From: Cyanidiococcus yangmingshanensis
Lineage: Eukaryota > Rhodophyta > Bangiophyceae > Cyanidiales > Cyanidiaceae
NCBI GenBank assembly: GCA_013995675.1
Contig: VWRR01000009.1
Span: forward strand, 1 to 64,000
Direction: 5' to 3'
DNA length: 64,000 nucleotides
Shown here: positions 1 through 10,626 of the stretch, piece by piece
Layout: each line of letters opens with the position of its first letter
How positions within the stretch are numbered: position 1 is the first letter of the stretch
Notes under the pieces: model-generated
What the model was told of the DNA's origin: nothing
The model's input: only the letters and a program-made list of their open reading frames with translations
The model's database searches: none
Position numbers and translations under genes: made by a program

Positions 1-3000
1 TTTATATCCTCCAGACAGAGATGTGCATCTATATTTGTTTACGGACGCTACTAGCTCTTAATTTGTTTAACTCTGGGTCTTTTCTTCGGTAACGATTTAG
101 GTCTAGATCCTTACCAGTAGGTTGCTTCTCGGTTTGGGGAACCGTTTCGTATTGTCAATCTTTGTGCTCTTGTTCAGATCTTCATCCTCAGTGCTCTTTC
201 GCCGCCGTTGGGCATGCATACTGGACGCAGCGCTGGCGCACGCCTCGGATTTGGATCGCTCCCAGGGTTACTCGTCGCGGATCTTTCGATTCCAGATTCG
301 ATAGCGCACCTCCTTGCGCACAACCATCGGATCACACGGTACTTGATAGGTTGCCCAGGGGTGCTATGCTGGCGCCGCCATCGCCGCCATCGATTCGGCG
401 CTCCTTGGCCGTTCTGCGATGCCGCCGCTCCCATCCCAGAGGCCCGGCGTCCAACCTGATCTCTTGGATATACTTCACTGGCCCAATGGCGCCTGCTCAT
501 CTTGGATAGGCATGCTGCCGATCGGGGTTGCTTCGGACGAGCCCTCGACGTCGCAGCTGGGACCACAGTTACGATCCTCCACGACGCCGCTGCCTGGCCT
601 AGACGCTCCTGCAGGGATCTTTTCCGGTTTGAGACAATAACGAGCTGGCGAATGGCTGCACAACCAAGGACCCATGCAGATCTGAACGATGCTGGTGCGC
701 TCGTCGACCACAGCATGAATCGTTGGAGACTCGCATAGATCTTCAAGGTTTTCGTTTCGCTCTGACTTACTCTTTTGTGCCCAACTGCTCAAATATAGAT
801 TGATCGGACCAACTGACTACTTAACATCTGAATAGACCCATGGTTGTCTAGTCTGAATGAACAATGATTGGTATTGGCGCTTTCTCAATATTCTTCGAGC
901 TGACGACATGCTATGCAATGTCGTATTGAATGAATATCAGTTATAGAAACCTCTGGGGTGTAGCGAACAGCATGATTGGTCACCTCGGACACGCTCGGTC
1001 GGTCGGCGATTGAGAACAGCGAACGCTGCTTGCGCCGCTGTCGATCGCCAGGCCACGACTGGATTGGGCACGACTAGCCGCGACAGATCCATCGCGCGGC
1101 GCGCATCTCCCGCCAACGCCTTTGCGCAGGCGCAGGCGCAGTCGCACGCACGCTTTTGCCGGACCGAGAAATCGACTCCGGTGGTCACGCCGCACGCGAA
1201 CGCCAGCGTTCGAGTGAGCAATTGCACGCCAACGCCCGCACGCGCAATCCATGCGCCGCTTCCAGCAGTGATGCACCGCCGCCTCTGACGGGACAACATA
1301 CGCGGGACAGCTCACCGCGACAAGATCAACGGGACAGCGCTCGGAGGCAGCACTTGCTGCGCCACTGCGTCTTACGACAGAATCGCGGGATGGCACTCCA
1401 ACCGAGGTGCGCCAGTACCAGTGCCAACAAAAGCCCTGCTAGTTTTTCGATCCCAGATCCAGGTGACCCTCCAATAAGAGATGATTCCAGTAATAGGAGT
1501 GACCGTTGCCAGAATCGATCAAAAAATGAAGACAGCGCCAACAATCGCCATAATAGCATCATGGATCCCTGGTCCAGATGACACACCTTTTAACGTCGAT
1601 TCCATCGATGGCCATGGCCGTCGCCATGGTCGATCGAAGAGTCAAGACAGCACCATGACCGTTAGAGATGGGCCTGTAAAGACTTGACGTTATGGATCGA
1701 CAAAACCATTCAGGAGTGGAAAACATCCACGCTGCTCGACATATCCACTGTTCTGGATTGTAGAGACACCAGCCAAATTCAGCGGCTGCGACCAGACCCA
1801 TGGACCGGCCGCTCTAGCATCGGATGCGCTCTCCTCGACTGGCGGAGCTGATCGTCACTGCGCTAGCCCGTCCTGGGATTGAATTCCTGCCGCCAGTGGG
1901 ACCTGATCATCAGGGTCCGGTCTCTCAAGTATCAACAACACTAATAAAAAATTTCATAACATTCATGCAAAACAAGGGGAACACAAAAAAAGGAAAAAGA
2001 AATAATTCGAGAGAGTTATGAATCAAAACATCTTTAAGCCTCATGACCGCAACCAGACCTGGAGTCGAGACTATCCCCATTCTCAATAGATGCTAGAGGC
2101 GCCTGGCGCATCTCGGCGCTCCTACCCACCGGCGACTGGTCTGAGCACTAAAAACCGCCAACGACAACCAACAACTTTAACGATCGCCGACAAACAATCG
2201 CGTAGACCCAAAGCGCAAGATGAAGCCGTATCAACCCCTCGAAAAATCATGATAGGTATGCGCTATCGACCAGCTGGCCCGAGGAAATTGCTGGCCGCGA
2301 CTGCGCCGCCCTCGATCCATTGCCGGTGCGCGCTGGCACGGCCATCGACAGGGACGCTGCTCTCCTGGGGTGCACCCTTGTTACGGACGATTTTCTGAAT
2401 CTCGACAGAACATACCAAACTTGCCTTCATGTAACCAGTAACCACCAAATAAACACTTAGGGAGCAAATACGTAAAAAAAGACCAGAAATGTACTGGAAA
2501 AAAATCTTATGAAAAATGACTCTATTCAGGCCCTGGCCTAGCCCACGATACCGGGCAGAGCTTTCAGAGCGTTCAGAGCGGGCGGACAGAGCGGGCAGAG
2601 CGGCGCATCGCTTCTGGGGGTGCACCCAATGACGAAAGACCTGGGTGATCTTTGCAAGCACGCAGAGTCCAGCTGAGCGAGAACCCTAAAGTCGTCAGTG
2701 TTTTACGCAAAAGGACTCGTAAACAAAAAAGTGCTCTATTCAAGTCTTCGGGGACAGCAATACACGACAGAAACACCATGTCGAGGATTCGGGTATGGCA
2801 CCGAGACGTGTCAGCCCCGTTGTTGGTCGAGCGCGCATCATCGAGTCTGGAGCGGCTGCGCGAGACCATTCTGAAAGATCGTCTCTGCATGGGTGTTTCA
2901 GCTTACAACACGACATCCACTAGGAGGATTTATAGGATGGTTCCTTCACCGCGACTCGGAATCTGTTACTCGATGTCAATTGCATGTACAGGTCTTCTCG

Positions 3001-3795
3001 TTTCGTGCAGCACTTTGTTTCTGGACAGAGCTGTTTCCCAGCGCTCGCTTGCATTTAGGCTCGTTCCTAGTGCAGGGGTGCCTTCTACGCACGCTCCATT
3101 CGGCCAGAGGCCAGGAGCGCCGCTTTTCTGCACTTATGGTGGCTTCAATATCCCTCAAAGAGTAAATATGAGAATGAGAAGGAGAGAGATAAAGCCGTCA
3201 AGCAAACAAGTCGGTATGCTCATATGCACAGCCCGGTTATCTTCTCAGAAAGCATACGGGACTAAGAGCAATGTATCCAGGTGTAGAACATCGTTATCCC
3301 GATCGCTGATCAAGTAGAGACAGATGATTCGCCAAATACGTTTGCGACTTCCATGCGGGTCCAGGCCAATATGGGCAATGAGAGAGGTCGTAAATCTATG
3401 ACGGATCTGGTTCTATTCGTGGGCACCCTTCAATAATCTGTAACTGTCGTTATCGACTGCTCTTTATAGATTCTGTCCATGACGCTCCAGCACAATGATG
3501 TTTCGTTTGTCTCTTTACCGGTTTTTTCACAAAACATTTCACTAATTTTCTTTTTCGTCTTTTTGCTCTATCCAGTTGTGCACATTCATCTCTCTCTGTG
3601 TTGCGATTCGTGTTGACAAGTCGTGTCGACTAGAGTTCTCGTCGCCCAGCAGTTTCCATGCATATCCTCATGCGCATCAATTCCAGCTCGGTGCTCATCA
3701 GCTGTCTAGGCTCCGTGGCGGTTGTTCATCCAAACACGCTAACGGTATCGACCACTCCTCCAGTAGCCTTCGTTACGCTTTCGCTACGCCCATGA
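1..3795. other. long stretch without a recognisable gene
   Basis: Reading frames here are short, mostly without ATG starts, and none resembles a family I know. The longest (2652-3317, plus, 221 codons) opens on TTG and has no motif. Two A/T-rich patches lie at about 1935-2010 and 2440-2520. A short imperfect repeat built on CAGAGC lies at about 2555-2610, and a G+C-rich patch of GCAGGC units at about 1120-1150. No telomeric repeat is visible at the left edge. Confidence 0.5.
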
Positions 3796-4413
3796 TTAGC
3801 AGGCCGCAACGATCATGCCCACTTTGATTCCATGGCTCATGCGATCGATGCTCGTCCACAACCCATAAAGGTGTGCTGCGTATGGCATAATACCCTGGGT
3901 GTGATGGGCTCCCAGCAATGACGCCCAGCGACCACGAAGCGTATCGACGCGTGCTGGCCACAGCACCGCATGCGACACCGCGTGCGAAGGGTACGTGCCG
4001 TAGCAGCTCACCAGGAATCCGTCGACCACGAGGCGTCCCGTACGCGTCAGGGGAGCGTACAGACCATGCAGGGTCTGGGCGCTCTCTATGGACACGACAC
4101 GGTCCAGCGAACGCGACACGGCATCATACAGAGCATCGCCAACGCGGACGCGCTCCGCATAGACAGCCTCAAAGGCGCCTCCAAGGTAGAGACCCGACTG
4201 ATGCCTCTGCCTGTCGTGGTTTCTGGATTGATCTTTCTGTTGGTGCTGCTGTTGCTCAAGACGATACACCAGATGGTGTCTGGTGAGACGCAACCTCAAA
4301 TGGTGAACGTCTTGGTCCCGACAACTTCCTCGTTTCCCCAACTTGGGGACTACACAAGAAAAGTCACACACAGAGACGTTGACGTGGTCTTTACCGAGCT
4401 TTCGTACCGCTAT
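3796..4413 (-). CDS. orphan Hint (Hedgehog/intein-type) domain, C-terminal part
   Basis: The minus-strand frame between about 4413 and the stop at 3796 carries the C-terminal signature of hog-type Hint domains. In order it has LRLTRHHLVY (the 'LT..H.V' strand), VYAERVRVGD ('.A..V..GD'), then HGLYAPLT, VVDGFLVSCYG and SHAVSHAVLWPARV, matching the family pattern 'G-YAPLT--G-VVDG-L-SCYA---H--AH'. A final GIMPYAAHLYGL also fits protist Hint proteins. Hint domains cleave themselves off proteins by autoprocessing. The N-terminal half with the catalytic Cys is not visible: a TAA precedes the frame, there is no in-frame ATG ahead of the domain, and only about 200 bases separate it from the POR stop. 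It may be a truncated relic, or an exon or shifted frame of a larger gene. The Hint assignment is fairly sure; whether it is expressed is unknown. Confidence 0.6.
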   Translation of the reverse strand: MAVRKLGKDHVNVSVCDFSCVVPKLGKRGSCRDQDVHHLRLRLTRHHLVYRLEQQQHQQKDQSRNHDRQRHQSGLYLGGAFEAVYAERVRVGDALYDAVSRSLDRVVSIESAQTLHGLYAPLTRTGRLVVDGFLVSCYGTYPSHAVSHAVLWPARVDTLRGRWASLLGAHHTQGIMPYAAHLYGLWTSIDRMSHGIKVGMIVAAC

Positions 4414-4613
4414 TTATGAATTTCCGAGCAATCTCCACCCATCAGGCGCCTGCAATGGGCCCTTCCATTCGCCTGGAATGGGAACTCTCATCACGAAGAC
4501 TAGGCGCATGCTGCAGCGTGGGAGCCTCACGTCCCAACCGCTTCCGCAAAAAGCCGGCCAGGTTACTAGTCGCTGCACCGCTCTGTTCAGGGATCATTTT
4601 CCGAGCGCGTACT

Positions 4614-5807
4614 TCATACAGGAACCGGGACGTTCGACTTGAGACCACGGCGCCGAAGTGCTTGGTCAATCACATCAATGCTGAGCTCGTAGAGCCTCGG
4701 CGCCTTGTCGATTTCATCCGTCGGCTCGATCATCTGGGGCTTGGTCTTCTCCCTCCCTTCCGTGTACTTTCCGCGCCACTGATAATACGAGCCAGAATCA
4801 GAGAACTGGCCCCGGCTTGCTACCTCGGCTACACGACGACCCGCCTCATTATTCGGAACGTATTGTCTCGTGATGTATTTTTGCAGTATCGGGAAGAACA
4901 CGTAACGAAACCAGCCACGCTTCTCGCGAAAGAGATTGCTATCAGCGACGCAGCCGGGGAATATCGCCACAGAGGTCACGCCGTCTCGAGTGTACCGATC
5001 GCTTAGCGCTTTCATCGTCAGCACATTCGCCGCCTTCGCGTCCTTGTATGCCTTCGTTGGCTCGAACGGGCCTCCATCCATCATGCCAGTAGTATTGGGG
5101 CCGAGGCCAGCAGCCAGCCCCGACAAGTCGCCCAGATTCGCTTGCGGAGGGATCTTCCCGGGCAACGAGTTCGGCGAGTGCGTCTGCGTTGTCAAAAAGA
5201 CAACTCGGCCCCGGGATATTTTCAGTTTTGGTAACAGTTCATTGCAAAGCAGCAAATGACTTAAATGACATACTTGAGCTGTTTCCTCGATACCGTCAAC
5301 AGTAAAACGCGGTTTCTTATCCCGTGGATGCCAAATCGCTGCGTTGCAGACCAACGCGTCGATGTGGTCAATGCGAGCCGTACTCGAGAGCTCCTTCACG
5401 AATTTAAGCACCGACGCAAAGTCTGCCAAATCACATTGCATGACCGTATACGAATCTTTCGGGAGATTCAAGCTGTTCGCGGCACGCTCCGCCCGCTCCA
5501 CGTCACGGCAAGCCATGATCACGTGCCAGTTGCCCGCATTCGCGAGGGCCTGCGCTGCATACAAGCCGACGCCGGAGGAAGCACCCGTAATCACCGCAAT
5601 CTGCGACTGCTTCGGTCCCATACGGACATTAATCGAGCGTCGCGAGCAGATGGACGGCGTGCATTGCCTGAAAGTCGGTTGCGGAAGCCGTTGCACAAAC
5701 GAGCCCGCGCGCCAAGTTGGCACCAGCACCCGCGACCGCGTCGCAACCGACGAGCGACCCACACTGCCGACACGCTGCACCGGAACTTGAACAAACATCG
5801 CGTTCAT
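4614..5807 (-). CDS. POR: light-dependent protochlorophyllide oxidoreductase (divergent), plastid
   Basis: This 397-residue protein belongs to the POR branch of the short-chain dehydrogenases. These enzymes use NADPH and light to reduce protochlorophyllide to chlorophyllide in the plastid. Residues 1-62 are Arg/Ser/Val-rich and acidic-poor, as expected of a transit peptide. TGASSGVG (74-81) is the dinucleotide motif, and AYKDAK supplies the catalytic Tyr254 and Lys258. FPGCVAD holds the conserved Cys286, and the segment YITRQYVPNNEAGRR (311-325) is typical of POR. Two positions are odd: the usual NHLGHF motif reads CHLSHL, so the tetrad Asn is Cys, and the usual KVCNM reads KAANV. It starts at the first ATG. 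The upstream gene on this strand ends 0.8 kb away. POR identity is strong; whether it is the main POR or a divergent paralogue is open. Confidence 0.88.
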   Translation of the reverse strand: MNAMFVQVPVQRVGSVGRSSVATRSRVLVPTWRAGSFVQRLPQPTFRQCTPSICSRRSINVRMGPKQSQIAVITGASSGVGLYAAQALANAGNWHVIMACRDVERAERAANSLNLPKDSYTVMQCDLADFASVLKFVKELSSTARIDHIDALVCNAAIWHPRDKKPRFTVDGIEETAQVCHLSHLLLCNELLPKLKISRGRVVFLTTQTHSPNSLPGKIPPQANLGDLSGLAAGLGPNTTGMMDGGPFEPTKAYKDAKAANVLTMKALSDRYTRDGVTSVAIFPGCVADSNLFREKRGWFRYVFFPILQKYITRQYVPNNEAGRRVAEVASRGQFSDSGSYYQWRGKYTEGREKTKPQMIEPTDEIDKAPRLYELSIDVIDQALRRRGLKSNVPVPV

Positions 5808-6615
5808 GACAAAAAATTCTGTAGCAATATGCAGATCTTACACGAAAGACGTCGTATGCCACTCTGCAGAGACCACACGATCAGTCCAAACTGGCTCTCT
5901 TCGGCGAAAGCACGCACGTCACCTCACACGACTCCAAACGTAAATGGTCCACGAAGCAATGCAGTCCGAAAACAAAGATCCACCGACCTGTTTCTTTTGC
6001 ACAGCAATGGAACGATCGCTCAGATCAAAAGACAGGTCCGCGTTCCTCTGTTCGCGTCTGACCGTGAAACGCTACCTCGCTGCGCAGAGGAGCGAAACAT
6101 TACCGGCCCGGCGGCGAACCGACACCCAACGGCGAGCAGCCCAATCTCCGCCGGTCTCGCGGAGATCACGACAGCATCGCCGGCCAGATCCCGGGTCGTC
6201 AGAATCTCTTTCCATTTGGGACAATCTAGTCCAATACTGCTCTGTCCCATTTGAGTCGGCTCGGCAGCGAAATGGACAGGTCACGCGCCTGACAATGGAT
6301 CCAAAGATGGCGCGTGACGGAGACCGCCGCGCTCGCTCGAGTCGATGCGCGCTAGCTGGCTGGCTAGCTCATGGGCTCCTGGGTCCATGTCGTCCTCTCA
6401 GAGCGCTGCAAGTTTTACTATCCGGAGAGACGAGATGGAAACCGACGGTTTCTGAGAAGCGTCCTATCAAAACATCCTTAGTGAACAGCGTGCTGGTCAG
6501 TCTTGGTCTGCGCGGTCCGAGTGCGTCGTCGCCCGCCCCCCAAGTGTATGGATCGAGCACTCGACCTGTTCTAGTCTAGCGACCGCAACTAGGAAACCGC
6601 TTTTACTAGGCTCCC
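5808..6615. other. intergenic, probable POR upstream region
   Basis: This stretch of about 800 bases lies between the POR start and the end of the acyl-CoA synthetase gene on the same strand. It should hold the POR promoter. I see no motif I can name. A plus-strand frame runs through it and across POR (5265-6254), but it has no family character and looks like a shadow. Confidence 0.4.
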
Positions 6616-9600
6616 TCAGTGGGTGCTGAGCACGTATTCCGCGAGGATGTTCCCGTTCTCTTGCTCTGCGATGGGCCGCAGGCGAAACCCAAGCTTTTCG
6701 CAGATCCGTTGCATTGCTCGGTTCTCCGGTGAAATCTCGCTCCAGATGCGAACAAGCCCCTCTCGGCGAGCTACATCCATGAGCCGCCTCAGCATTTCCG
6801 TCCCGAGACCGTGTCCACGGTCCACACCGAGAACGCTGATCGCAAAGTGCCCTGGATCCGGCTCGGGTTGCAAGCGCAGCTGAGCCAGGGCATGAATGGC
6901 TGCGTTGCCCTCGGCATCACGCGCCTCGGCGATGAGAACCATCTCTGCTGTAAAGTCGCAGAAAGCTACCCGCAGCAGACGATTCTGGAGCCAGCGATCG
7001 CGAAGGCTCACATCACGTGTTGGTGCGGCCGCTGCTACCTGCGGCAGTAGATAGCCCGCGCCTGAAGTCACCAAAGCATCCCAGAACTCGCGCAACTTGG
7101 GCGCATCCGAGGGATGCACCGGCCGTATGACGACAGGAAGATTGCCCATGCTGTCTCCACTCCAAGGCGCAACATATTCAGACGGATACGGACGAATGGC
7201 GGGCTCTGGAATGGCCTCTAGGGAAGTATTTGGGCCGTGCAGAACAACCCGTGCATCAATGGCAATAATGCCGCGCGGGGTCACAAAAAGCGGATTGATG
7301 TCGCACTCTTTGATGAGCCGTTGTTCGCAAACCATTCGTGAAAAACGCGATACAACCGTCTGGAGCTGCTCTACATCAACTGGTTCATTACCTCGAACCC
7401 CTTTCAGTGCATTGTAAATGCGCGTGCGCTCCATCATCTGGCGAGCCAGCGCGGAATTCAGCGGTGGCAGACCCAAACTCACGTCTCGATAGACTTCAAC
7501 CAAGCTGCCGCCCGTGCCAAATGCTACAATAGGACCGGCCTGCGGGTCCAGCGTGCTGCCCAACAACACCTCAAAGCCTTCGCGCGGCAGATCAACCATG
7601 CGATACAGGACAACTCCCTGGAAGTGCTCAGCGCCACGAAGCTTTGTGACCGATTCGCGAATCAACTCATAGGCATCGCGTACCTGGTCGCTCGTCTGGA
7701 GATTCACTTTGACGCCACCGACATCGGACTTGTGGGTGATGGTGTTGCTCAGAAGCTTCACCACGACAGGAAAACCCACCCGTTTCGCGATCTCTACCGC
7801 CTCATCGGCGGTGTGTGCGAGCTTCGTCTCCACTGTCGGAATCTCGTACATACTAAGGAGCTTTTTGCTTTCAAACTCGTTGAGAATGGTTCGACCCGCC
7901 TCCCGTGCGTTCTGCAACATCTCCTCCGCGGAGCGTTTGATTCGGCGCATACCAGCCACTCGGGTCGAGGGGCCCTCCGGCACCTCGTACAGACTCTCCA
8001 GGATGGCATTGTAGCGATGAAGATAATTCCAGATGCGAACCGCAATGTCTGCAAAGGCAAAGTTCGGAATCTCGTTTCGTTTCAAAATCTCCTGACCCGC
8101 AAGAACGTCAATTCCACCCATCCAGCTGGCGAGAACGGGTTTGTCCTCAGCACGTGCGGTGGACGCAGCGCGGGCCAACACATCGGCCGTCGCCGTCGCG
8201 TCGGTCATGACCTGCGGCGTCAGAATGACCAGGGTTCCATCGGTGTTCACATCCTTTGAGCAGATCTCCAATGCCTTGGCATAGGTATCTGGGGTTGCAT
8301 CTCCAATGATATCCACGGGGTTTGCATGGGACCAGGCAGGCGGCAACACCTGATCCAACGCGTCCATGGTCTTGGTGGATAGCTGCGTTAGAGAGCCACC
8401 ACCTGCAACCAGCTCATCGGCGGCGAGAATGCCAGGGCCCCCGGCATTCGTAATAATCGTCAGATTCTTCCCGCGTGGACGCGGTTGCTGAGCCAAGACA
8501 CGCGCCGTCAGAAAGAGATCATCGATCCGATCCACACGCAAAATACCAGCACGCCGCAACACCTCGCCAATAACCTCATCCGATCCGGTTAGATTCCCTG
8601 TGTGGGACGCGGCCGCAGCGGCCGCCGCAGGCGTACGACCAGCCTTGATCACGACAATGGGTTTCGTCGTTGCAACCTCGCGAGCAGCGGAAATGAATGC
8701 ACGGACATTGCCGATCGACTCCACATAGGCAACAATTGATCGTGAGTGCGTGTCCTCGCCAATATAGCGAATCATGTCTGCCCAGTCAACATCGCACATG
8801 GTGCCCAGCGAGGCAACCTTACTAAAGCCAAAACGCTCCTTCAGTGCCCAATCCAAGAGCGAGCATACCAAGGCACCGCTTTGGCTCAGCAAGGCAACAT
8901 CACCTTTCACGTAGTCGGCTCGGGCGCCAAAAGAAGCGTTCATGCCTGTGGTGATATTCAGCACGCCAAGGCAGTTCGGACCAACGATACGTATGCCGCC
9001 GCGACGCGCCTGTTCAAGTGTCTCCTGGAGAAGCCGACGGCCTTCGCCTCCGACCTGTGCCTCCGCGAAGCCCGCAGAAATAATAATGCATCCGGGTACG
9101 CGGCTATCTGCGAGCTCGCGCATGATCTCTGGAACCGTTGCTGCTGGAGTCGTGATGATCGCCAGATCGATTGGCTCTGGGAGCGAGGCCACATCCGGAT
9201 AGGCCCGAATCCCTAGGACATGACTTCGTTTCGGGTTCACTGGGTACACTGCGCCACCGAACGGCGACAGCAAGTTCTGAAAAATATTCCGCCCCACCGA
9301 TCCAACTTTCTCTGTGGCACCAATAACTGCCACTGCTCGTGGTTTAAAGATCGCGTCGAGTTGCTCCCGCACCCGCGTCCGTCGTGTTACAATATGGACA
9401 GAAGGATCAAAACGCGGCGTTTTAACGTTGCGTTCACCAGCCGCAGCACTCGTATCTCCAGCACCGGATACATACGACCTCCAGCGCTCCAGTGCCCCAG
9501 GTGAGGTGGCACTGAGTACGGCCGCACCCCCAACAAGTTGACCGACCCCCCGAGGGACGACACGCGCCCCTGGCCCGCGACTGAAACCGCTATCGCTTAC

Positions 9601-9678
9601 GGCGCGCGGCCACGCTTCCAGCAACTGCCTGGGTCGAAGTCCACGAAGAGCAAAACCTTCAAGGCGCCGAAACCACAT
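6616..9678 (-). CDS. ADP-forming acyl-CoA synthetase fused to GNAT acetyltransferase (PatZ/Pka-like)
   Basis: The 1020-residue product has the domain order of bacterial protein acetyltransferases of the PatZ type. A CoA-binding Rossmann domain starts near 105 (AVAVIGATEKVGSVGR). Two succinyl-CoA-ligase-like domains follow, with the phosphohistidine motif SHTGNLTGSD (His about 359) and the glycine-rich ITNAGGPGILAADE. An ATP-grasp domain covers about 610-830 (VVVKLLSNTITHKSDVGGV). The C-terminal GNAT domain runs from about 850 to 1015, with the acetyl-CoA loop DRGHGLGTEML and ENRAMQRICEKLGF. Family members make acyl-CoA from acid, ATP and CoA, or acetylate lysines on metabolic enzymes. The catalytic His is present, so synthetase activity is possible. 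About 100 extra N-terminal residues rich in Arg, Gly and Ala suggest organelle import. It starts at the first ATG. The architecture is bacterial or archaeal and may reflect transfer. Confidence 0.9.
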   Translation of the reverse strand: MWFRRLEGFALRGLRPRQLLEAWPRAVSDSGFSRGPGARVVPRGVGQLVGGAAVLSATSPGALERWRSYVSGAGDTSAAAGERNVKTPRFDPSVHIVTRRTRVREQLDAIFKPRAVAVIGATEKVGSVGRNIFQNLLSPFGGAVYPVNPKRSHVLGIRAYPDVASLPEPIDLAIITTPAATVPEIMRELADSRVPGCIIISAGFAEAQVGGEGRRLLQETLEQARRGGIRIVGPNCLGVLNITTGMNASFGARADYVKGDVALLSQSGALVCSLLDWALKERFGFSKVASLGTMCDVDWADMIRYIGEDTHSRSIVAYVESIGNVRAFISAAREVATTKPIVVIKAGRTPAAAAAAASHTGNLTGSDEVIGEVLRRAGILRVDRIDDLFLTARVLAQQPRPRGKNLTIITNAGGPGILAADELVAGGGSLTQLSTKTMDALDQVLPPAWSHANPVDIIGDATPDTYAKALEICSKDVNTDGTLVILTPQVMTDATATADVLARAASTARAEDKPVLASWMGGIDVLAGQEILKRNEIPNFAFADIAVRIWNYLHRYNAILESLYEVPEGPSTRVAGMRRIKRSAEEMLQNAREAGRTILNEFESKKLLSMYEIPTVETKLAHTADEAVEIAKRVGFPVVVKLLSNTITHKSDVGGVKVNLQTSDQVRDAYELIRESVTKLRGAEHFQGVVLYRMVDLPREGFEVLLGSTLDPQAGPIVAFGTGGSLVEVYRDVSLGLPPLNSALARQMMERTRIYNALKGVRGNEPVDVEQLQTVVSRFSRMVCEQRLIKECDINPLFVTPRGIIAIDARVVLHGPNTSLEAIPEPAIRPYPSEYVAPWSGDSMGNLPVVIRPVHPSDAPKLREFWDALVTSGAGYLLPQVAAAAPTRDVSLRDRWLQNRLLRVAFCDFTAEMVLIAEARDAEGNAAIHALAQLRLQPEPDPGHFAISVLGVDRGHGLGTEMLRRLMDVARREGLVRIWSEISPENRAMQRICEKLGFRLRPIAEQENGNILAEYVLSTH

Positions 9679-10626
9679 TCTTCAACAGCGCATATACTAG
9701 AATCGTTTTGAATCGATCATACACCAGCAGCTCGTGATCCCAGACCGTAGGGTCGCTCAGTGTTGCGTCGATCTGGAGCCGCGAGGCCGTCCCGAGAACG
9801 CGATCGTCCGCTGCGTCGCAGCCCGGGGCGCGCACCAACCAGCCGCCTGAGGCGACTCGTCGAGAAAAAGCATCTCAGAGCGGCATCGGCCACATGATCG
9901 AGGATTCCGAACGAGATGTGTGTCTCTATTCCACAATGCGTCAGCGCTACAGTTGTCAAGAACGTTGTGTGGACAGGAAAAATGGCAGCGTGCTGCATAC
10001 AGGTCTGAGAGCGAAGGAGACATTAGTTTGATCTAACGAGGATCTCGACAGTCTTCGACGCAGGTTATCAGCGCATCACAGTCGTTGTTCAGGCCATGGA
10101 GCAGGCATGGCCATCACCGACGCACGTTGCAATCCTGCAGGTATTTCGACTTCAGTGCTGCATGGATGTGGATGTCCCAATGCGCACTGGAACGTTCCCA
10201 CCAGGCTGGCCTCCGTGCTTGCGAGTGCGCCCAGCAGCGTAAGCAATATGGATGGATTCAGAAAGCACGTCAAAATGAAACAGCTGCATGATGGATATGT
10301 ATGGGATGGGAAAGCACGTGTATCCTGGTATACAGCGTGATAGATGTATTCGGGTTCAGATAGCGCGTGAATGCTGATCGGCATCATGAGAAGGCCTCGG
10401 AGTCGTTTATGACGACGACATGTCTGCCGAACGATCCGCAGCGCTGCCCCGAGATGAGCCGCCGCGTCAGGAAGCCGCGAAAGCGTCCGCGCGGCCAGCG
10501 ATCAGCAAGGCCACAAGCTGGCCTCATTTGGTTGCCGCTTCGTCGTGTGTGACTCCGTTTCTGTTGAGTGGCGTCTTGAGGTGTGTCTGAAAGATAACTT
10601 TCAGGAGACTTCTGTGTAGGTACAAG
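9679..10626. other. divergent intergenic region
   Basis: About 950 bases separate the divergent starts of the acyl-CoA synthetase and the CBM20-like gene. Both promoters must lie here. Reading frames are short and have no family signature, and I see no repeat or RNA gene. Confidence 0.4.

Noticed and set aside
2652-3317. Plus-strand frame of 221 codons near the left edge
   Set aside because: Opens on TTG, composition is not protein-like, and no family is recognised.
5265-6254. Plus-strand frame of 329 codons across POR
   Set aside because: It is antisense to a well-supported gene over half its length, Arg/His-rich and without motif, as expected of a shadow frame in G+C-rich DNA.
9664-9715. 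String GCGCATATACTAGAATCG resembling the start of U6 snRNA
   Set aside because: The invariant ACAGAGA box and the following U6 sequence are absent, and the string overlaps the start of the acyl-CoA synthetase gene.
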